This document shows, piece by piece, positions 59,508 through 64,000 of a DNA stretch of 64,000 bases. Made by a program: the position numbers and the translations under genes. How positions within the stretch are numbered: the stretch's first letter is position 1; the number at the start of each line of letters is the position of its first letter. The stretch comes from Natronosalvus rutilus (GTDB lineage: Archaea > Halobacteriota > Halobacteria > Halobacteriales > Natrialbaceae): the NCBI RefSeq assembly GCF_024204665.1, contig NZ_CP100355.1, positions 868,001-932,000 of the forward strand. Direction: 5' to 3'. The notes under the pieces are model-generated. The model was not told the DNA's origin, searched no databases, and saw nothing but the letters and a program-made list of their open reading frames with translations.

Positions 59508-60988
59508 TCCTCGCGCTCCAGCTCGGCATCATCGTCGGCTATCTCCTGCTCGCGCTCGCCGTCGGCCTCGTCGCCTACCGGCTCACCGAGCGCACGGCCG
59601 AGGACTTCTACCTCGCCAGCCGAACGCTCGGAACCGTCGTCCTGCTGTTTACCACCTTCGCGACCCTGCTCTCGGCGTTCACCTTCTTCGCCGGACCGAA
59701 CCTCGCCTTCCTCCACGGCCCTGAGTGGATCCTCGTCATGGGCGTGATGGACGGCCTCATCTTCGCCGTCCTCTGGTACGTCGTCGGCTACAAGCAGTGG
59801 CTACTGGGCCAGCAACGCGGCTACGTCACCCTCGGCGAGATGCTCGGTGACCGTTTCGGCTCGAGGCGCCTCCGCGGCCTCGTCGCTGGAGTGAGCCTCA
59901 TGTGGCTCTTCCCGTACGTGATGCTCCAGCAAGTCGGCGCGGGGACCGCCCTCGAGGCGCTGACCGACGGCGCGATCCCCTACGCCGGCGGGGCGGGCCT
60001 CATCACCCTCTTCATGATCCTCTACGTCGTCCTCGCGGGCTTCCGGGGCATCGCCTGGACCGACACGCTCCAGGGAGCGTTCATGCTCGTCACGACCTGG
60101 GTCGCCCTGCTCTGGGTGCTCGCTGCCGTCGGCGGCCCGACCGCGGCGACGGCCGAACTCGAGGCGACCGCGAGCGAGCACCTCGCACTGGGCGGGGCCT
60201 ACTACTCCCCGCAGTTTATGCTCTCGACGGCGATCACGATCGGCTTCGGCGTCGCCATGTTCCCGCAGGTCAACCAGCGGTTCTTCGCCGCAGGGTCGAA
60301 AGCGGTGCTCAAGCGGTCGTTCGCCCTCTGGCCCGTCCTCTGTCTGCTCCTCTTCGTCCCCGCGTTCATGCTCGGCGCCTGGGCGCGCGGGCTCGAGACC
60401 GGTATCGCGGTCGCCGAAATCGAAGCCGGTGGCAACGTTCTCCCGCTGATTCTCGCCGAGTTCACCCCGACGTGGTTCGCCGCGCTCGTCATCGCGGGCG
60501 CGATGGCGGCGATGATGTCCTCCTCGGATTCCATGTTGCTGTCGGGGTCGTCGTACTTCACGCGCGACCTCTACCGCCCGTTCGTCGACGCGACGCTCTC
60601 GGACCGCCGTGAGGACACGATCGCCCGCCTCGGTGTCGTCGTCTTCGCCGTCTCGACCTTCCTCGCGAGCCTCTACAATGCGGCCACGCTGTTCGACCTC
60701 GGCAACGCCGCATTCAGCGGGTTCGCCCAGCTCGCCTTGCCCGTGATGGTCGCGCTCTACTGGCGCGGGACGACTCGATCCGGCATTATCGCAGGAATCC
60801 TGGGGAGCCAGGCCTTCTACCTCGCGAGCGTCTTTTTCTCCTTCGTCCCCGGTAGCTACGGCGGCTGGTCGGCTGGCCTCGTCGGAATGGGCCTCGGACT
60901 TGCGCTCACCGTGGGCGTCTCGTGGCTCACCGCCCCCGCGGCTGCCGAACAGCGGGCGATCTACTTCGAGGCGCTCGAGGCCGACTGA
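59504..60988 (+). CDS. Sodium:solute symporter family protein
   Basis: A 494-residue SSS-family transporter with about 13 helices. It has the helix-1 region LGIIVGYLLLALAVGLVAYRLTERTAEDFYLASR, the helix-3 GVMDGLIFAVLWYVVGY, and the SSS signature region around GFGVAMFPQVNQRFFAAGS and AAMMSSSDSMLLSGSSYFTRDL. The GTG start at 59504 overlaps the DUF3311 stop by four bases. Sodium-coupled uptake suits a halophile. The substrate is unknown; the DUF3311-SSS pair often resembles PanF or carboxylate transporters. Confidence 0.9.
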   Translation: MILALQLGIIVGYLLLALAVGLVAYRLTERTAEDFYLASRTLGTVVLLFTTFATLLSAFTFFAGPNLAFLHGPEWILVMGVMDGLIFAVLWYVVGYKQWLLGQQRGYVTLGEMLGDRFGSRRLRGLVAGVSLMWLFPYVMLQQVGAGTALEALTDGAIPYAGGAGLITLFMILYVVLAGFRGIAWTDTLQGAFMLVTTWVALLWVLAAVGGPTAATAELEATASEHLALGGAYYSPQFMLSTAITIGFGVAMFPQVNQRFFAAGSKAVLKRSFALWPVLCLLLFVPAFMLGAWARGLETGIAVAEIEAGGNVLPLILAEFTPTWFAALVIAGAMAAMMSSSDSMLLSGSSYFTRDLYRPFVDATLSDRREDTIARLGVVVFAVSTFLASLYNAATLFDLGNAAFSGFAQLALPVMVALYWRGTTRSGIIAGILGSQAFYLASVFFSFVPGSYGGWSAGLVGMGLGLALTVGVSWLTAPAAAEQRAIYFEALEAD

Positions 60989-61035
60989 GTCGGGAGACCG
61001 CTACGGCAAAAAGGGCGGCCGTCGAAGCTGGGGGT

Positions 61036-61710
61036 ATGCCCGCCGAGTTGCCGTCATCGTTTCGCGAGAACTGGGAGCCCGTCGGCTCGAGAACCGAGGA
61101 CGTTTCGATCTCGCTGCTGTCGATCACGGCCAAAACGACGGTCTACGAGCACCCCGGGACGCCGACGATCGGCGACTGTGATATTCAGCCCCGGTCGCTG
61201 CTCGGGATCGACGTCGACCTCTCGCCGTCGCTGTCGGCGCTCGGAAAATCCGTCGAGGACGTGATGTCGCTGGCCGCGGACCCGGCCAAAGAACGGTTCG
61301 TCTCGCTACTCGACGAGGAGGGAATCACCGTCCAGGACGAGCGTTCAGTCACCGAGTTCGACCGCGGCGACGGTACCGCCGGCCGGTGGTACGTCTTCGA
61401 GACGGCCCACCCCGCCGGCGACGCCCGGATCGACACCGAAACGCACCTCGCGGTCTGGCCCGCGGGCGACCAGTTCGCGATGGCGGGCGGAACGATTCCG
61501 CTCGAGGCGCCGCCCGAGAAGGTCCTCGAGGCAGAGGTAGGGGCAGAGGACGCGGTCGACGACGTGGCCGAGATCGAAATCCACCCGGAGGCCGACCGCG
61601 AGACGATCGCCGCGTTCGTCCGCGCTCGCGTTCGCGAGACGGTCGACTCGGTCGAGGGTCCGGAGGAGGTAGACGCGAGGGCGGAACTGGACGAGTCTGT
61701 CGTCGACTGA
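61036..61710 (+). CDS. Haloarchaeal conserved hypothetical protein
   Basis: A 224-residue soluble acidic protein beginning MPAELPSSFRENWEPVGSRTEDVSISLLSITAKTTVYE. The beta-rich core (RWYVFETAHPAGDARIDTETHLAVWPAGDQFAMAGG) and the helical acidic C-terminus are well formed, and it appears conserved in haloarchaea. No motif points to an activity. It lies between the symporter and pdxS, all reading the same way, separated by 47 and 54 bases. Confidence 0.6.
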   Translation: MPAELPSSFRENWEPVGSRTEDVSISLLSITAKTTVYEHPGTPTIGDCDIQPRSLLGIDVDLSPSLSALGKSVEDVMSLAADPAKERFVSLLDEEGITVQDERSVTEFDRGDGTAGRWYVFETAHPAGDARIDTETHLAVWPAGDQFAMAGGTIPLEAPPEKVLEAEVGAEDAVDDVAEIEIHPEADRETIAAFVRARVRETVDSVEGPEEVDARAELDESVVD

Positions 61711-61764
61711 CGAGCCGGAAGCCCAACAGACACGCGTAAGTGCCGGGGTTCCGAACGCTCGCTC

Positions 61765-62673
61765 ATGCCCGAGCCAACCGATCTCGAGGAGCTCCGACGC
61801 GGCACCGATCTCGTCAAGCGCGGCTTCGCCCGTATGCAGAAAGGCGGCGTCATCATGGACGTCGTGAACCCCGAACAGGCCCGGATTGCGGAGGAGGCCG
61901 GCGCCGTCGCCGTGATGGCACTCGAGGCCGTCCCCGCCGACATCAGAAAGCGCGGCGGCGTCGCCCGAATGGCCGATCCCGCCGACGTCGAGGAGATCGT
62001 CGACTCCGTCTCGATCCCCGTCATGGGCAAGGCCCGTATCGGCCACCGCACTGAGGCCCAGATCCTGGAGGCCGTCGGCGTCGACATGATCGACGAGAGC
62101 GAGGTGCTCACGCCCGCGGACAACGACTACCACATCGACAAGCGCGAGTTCACCGCGCCGTTCGTCTGCGGCGCGCGTAACCTCGGGGAGGCCCTGCGCC
62201 GGATCGACGAGGGCGCGGCCATGATCCGCACCAAGGGCGAGGCCGGCACCGGCGACGTCAACCAGGCGGTCTACCACCAGCGAACCATCAAAGGCGAGAT
62301 CCGCAAACTCGAGGGAATGAGCCACGAGGAACGTGAGGCGTACGCCCGCGAGATCGAGGCGAACGCCGACCTGGTCCACGAGGCTGCGGAGATGGGGCGG
62401 CTCCCGGTCGTGAACTTCGCCGCGGGCGGCATCGCCACCCCGGCAGACGCCGCGCTCATGATGACCCACGACTGCGACGGCATCTTCGTCGGCAGTGGCA
62501 TCTTCGGCGCGGAGAACCCGCCGGAGATGGCCGAGGCCATCGTCGAAGCGGTCAACCACTGGGACGATCCCGAATCGCTCGCCGAAATCTCGAAGAACCT
62601 AGGCAAGAGCATGAAGGGCGACGCGAACGTCGACCTGCCCGAAGAGGAGCGGATGCAGGGCCGAGGCGTCTGA
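61765..62673 (+). CDS. pdxS: Pyridoxal 5'-phosphate synthase lyase subunit PdxS
   Basis: A 302-residue (beta/alpha)8 enzyme that makes PLP from ribose-5-phosphate, glyceraldehyde-3-phosphate and ammonia. Blocks include [17 protein letters not shown]-type start ([23 protein letters not shown]), [58 protein letters not shown] and [30 protein letters not shown] and the phosphate-binding [10 protein letters not shown] follow. The catalytic lysines are in GKARIGH and the RTKGEAGTG region. The glutaminase partner pdxT is not in the window. Confidence 0.96.
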   Translation: MPEPTDLEELRRGTDLVKRGFARMQKGGVIMDVVNPEQARIAEEAGAVAVMALEAVPADIRKRGGVARMADPADVEEIVDSVSIPVMGKARIGHRTEAQILEAVGVDMIDESEVLTPADNDYHIDKREFTAPFVCGARNLGEALRRIDEGAAMIRTKGEAGTGDVNQAVYHQRTIKGEIRKLEGMSHEEREAYAREIEANADLVHEAAEMGRLPVVNFAAGGIATPADAALMMTHDCDGIFVGSGIFGAENPPEMAEAIVEAVNHWDDPESLAEISKNLGKSMKGDANVDLPEEERMQGRGV

Positions 62674-62787
62674 ACGAGGACTCGAACCCGTCTTCGTCAC
62701 CGAATCGGCAGCCCGAACGCGATTCCTGCCTCGTGACCTTTCCCTGGTAAGGCGCCTCGTTTTCTCCGTTCGGCGCCTCTGTACGGT

Positions 62788-63573
62788 ATGAACAGTACGT
62801 CGAGCGAGACGAACGGACTTGAGCAGCTCTCCGAACGCGTCCTTGGGGGAACGACCGGATTGTTTCAGGCGATCGAACAGGACGCGTCCGACGAGCGGGT
62901 GTCGAGCCTGGCGAAGGAGCTGTGGGAGATCACCGACGCGGCCGAAGGCCTTCTCGAGACGGTGGACCTCGAACGGCTGCCCGACGCCGTCGACGCCGAC
63001 GACCTCCCCGACCTGATCGACGTCGAGAACCTCCCGAAAGCGATCCGGGATCGCGACGCGAGCGAGGTGCTCGATCTCAGCGAGCTCCGCCACGCGATCA
63101 AGTTGCGGGAACTCTGGAATACGGTCGACCTCGTGGACTTTCGACAGGCGAGCCACCGACTCAAGGCAGAGATCGAGGACGTGGTCGGTCCCGATCGGAT
63201 GTCCGCGGCTTCGGACGGCGACTCGAGAGCCGCAGCCGACCTCGAGGCGTTCGGCGACGAGATCCGGGCCGAGGCGCCCAACGTGGCGCTCCAGCAGCAG
63301 GCCAAGAAACGGATGAAACAAGCTCGTCGCGGCGTGCTCGAGGGGCACGCGGCCCTCGAGGAGGTGTACGCCGGGAATCGGTCGAAGCCCTCCAAGAGAC
63401 GGCGAGAAGGGCCTCGAAACCCGACAGCCGTCTCGCTGCTTCCGGGCGGTCCGCTGCCGGACAGCGCCTCCGTGCGGTATTCGTCGGTTCCGCCCGCCGT
63501 TCGGGGCGCGGCGATCGACCCACTTCCGCGGATTTATGGCCGCCGCTGGCGAGGGAAGCGCGGCTCACCGTGA
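62788..63573 (+). CDS. Haloarchaeal conserved hypothetical protein
   Basis: A 261-residue acidic protein. A helical N-terminus (GLEQLSERVLGGTTGLFQAIEQDASDERV) is followed by repeated short segments of the VDLERLPDAVDADDLPDLIDVENLPKAI type. Those segments suggest a solenoid of repeats of about 10-12 residues. A helical tail precedes a conserved basic/proline C-terminus (NPTAVSLLPGGPLPDSASVRYSSVPPAVRGAAIDPLPRIYGRRW). I recall this C-terminal block in other haloarchaea but know no function. It is convergent with atpB. Confidence 0.65.
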   Translation: MNSTSSETNGLEQLSERVLGGTTGLFQAIEQDASDERVSSLAKELWEITDAAEGLLETVDLERLPDAVDADDLPDLIDVENLPKAIRDRDASEVLDLSELRHAIKLRELWNTVDLVDFRQASHRLKAEIEDVVGPDRMSAASDGDSRAAADLEAFGDEIRAEAPNVALQQQAKKRMKQARRGVLEGHAALEEVYAGNRSKPSKRRREGPRNPTAVSLLPGGPLPDSASVRYSSVPPAVRGAAIDPLPRIYGRRWRGKRGSP

Positions 63574-63666
63574 AATCGGAGCCCCCATCGTGGCGAGCGT
63601 CCTTCGAAAAATCGGTGCTCGAGCGGGCGAATACAGGAAAACGGCGTCGTTCGAAACGCGAGAAGG

Positions 63667-64000
63667 TTAGTCGGCCTGAACGGCTTCCGCGGACTCCTCG
63701 GACTCGCGGTAGTGCTCCGCGATGAGGTCCTCGTCGATCCGGTTGAGTTCCTCCTTGGGCAGCGTCGAGAGCAGGTCCCAGCCAATCTCGAGGGTGTCCT
63801 CGATCGACCGGTCGGTATCGTACCCCTGCTGGACGAACTCGTTTTCGAACCGGTCGGCGAAGTCGAGGAATTTGTTGTCCCGTTCGGTCAGCGCCTCGCG
63901 ACCGACGATATTCACGAGGTCGCGTAGGTCCTCACCCTCCGCGTACGCGGCGTAGAGCTGGTCGGAGACGTCCGCGTGGTCTCCACGGGTCAGCCCCTCG
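63667..64000 (-). CDS. atpB: A-type ATP synthase subunit B, 3' end (cut by right edge)
   Basis: The visible 110 C-terminal codons read [40 protein letters not shown] and continue [41 protein letters not shown]. This matches the end of the non-catalytic B subunit of the archaeal A1Ao ATP synthase. The start and the rest of the atp operon lie beyond the window. Confidence 0.9.
   Translation of the reverse strand, partial: EGLTRGDHADVSDQLYAAYAEGEDLRDLVNIVGREALTERDNKFLDFADRFENEFVQQGYDTDRSIEDTLEIGWDLLSTLPKEELNRIDEDLIAEHYRESEESAEAVQAD

Noticed and set aside
1-64000. Insertion sequence, integrase, provirus or toxin-antitoxin system
   Set aside because: No transposase, integrase, capsid, terminase or paired toxin-antitoxin genes were found on either strand.

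Overview
The window is ordinary haloarchaeal (class Halobacteria) chromosome. The DNA is very GC-rich, the proteins are strongly acidic, and many starts look leaderless, with a TATA-like box about 27 bases upstream. Markers include SAMP2, archaeal RfcS, CofH, an A-type ATP synthase subunit, archaeal Trm1, a Bat-type HTH regulator and many small haloarchaea-only families. The density of the palindrome CTCGAG and the gene content suggest the Natrialbaceae, but the genus cannot be fixed from sequence alone. I see no rRNA, CRISPR array, insertion sequence, integrase or plasmid/virus hallmark.

Layout. 0-5 kb: an edge fragment, isoaspartyl peptidase/asparaginase, a junction where a tryptophanyl-tRNA synthetase remnant (-) abuts a histidine-kinase remnant (+), then small proteins. 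5-12 kb: purC, the hyuB/hyuA pair and cofH (F420 cofactor). 12-17 kb: an Azf-type glucose-6-phosphate dehydrogenase behind a tandem-repeat array, DUF424 and TPR proteins, an alanine dehydrogenase family enzyme, rlmE and tRNA-Ser(GGA). 17-24.6 kb: RidA, divergent lrp/glnA, a BrkB-family membrane protein, trm1, a SWIM zinc protein and a Bat-type regulator. 24.7-32 kb: alaS, a frameshifted Tat-exported protein coupled to a membrane protein, and a GAF-GAF-PAS histidine kinase. 32-41 kb: a lipoprotein, rfcS, a bactofilin-like membrane protein, samp2, surE, a second frameshifted gene and ileS. 41-50 kb: a YqcI/YcgG protein, small membrane proteins, DUF1405, a divergent valyl-tRNA synthetase and an RND/MMPL exporter. 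50-59 kb: a third frameshifted gene (Yip1-like), a DUF6293 regulator, two tiny overlapping ORFs, a Tat-exported protein, pgi, a CPBP protease and a membrane-anchored winged-helix protein. 59-64 kb: a DUF3311/sodium-solute symporter pair, pdxS, two haloarchaeal unknowns and the 3' end of atpB running off the right edge.

Working together. pgi and azf act on glucose-6-phosphate at the branch between gluconeogenesis/glycolysis and the oxidative pentose phosphate route. lrp and glnA form a divergent nitrogen module. HyuA/HyuB, the asparaginase, the alanine dehydrogenase and RidA add amino-acid and amide metabolism. Four aminoacyl-tRNA synthetase loci (trpS remnant, alaS, ileS, valS), two RNA methyltransferases and a tRNA give a translation-heavy background.

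The most notable points are: (1) the reciprocal 5'-truncation of trpS and a histidine kinase at about position 2131/2132; (2) three genes each broken by one base at a short G run, which points to sequencing error or recent slippage; (3) the 14-bp repeat array immediately upstream of the azf promoter; (4) an archaeal YqcI/YcgG protein; (5) an unusual ValRS signature; (6) a likely operator palindrome upstream of the membrane-anchored winged-helix gene. I did not find a convincing multi-gene, previously undescribed system; most genes are recognisable core or lineage-specific families.
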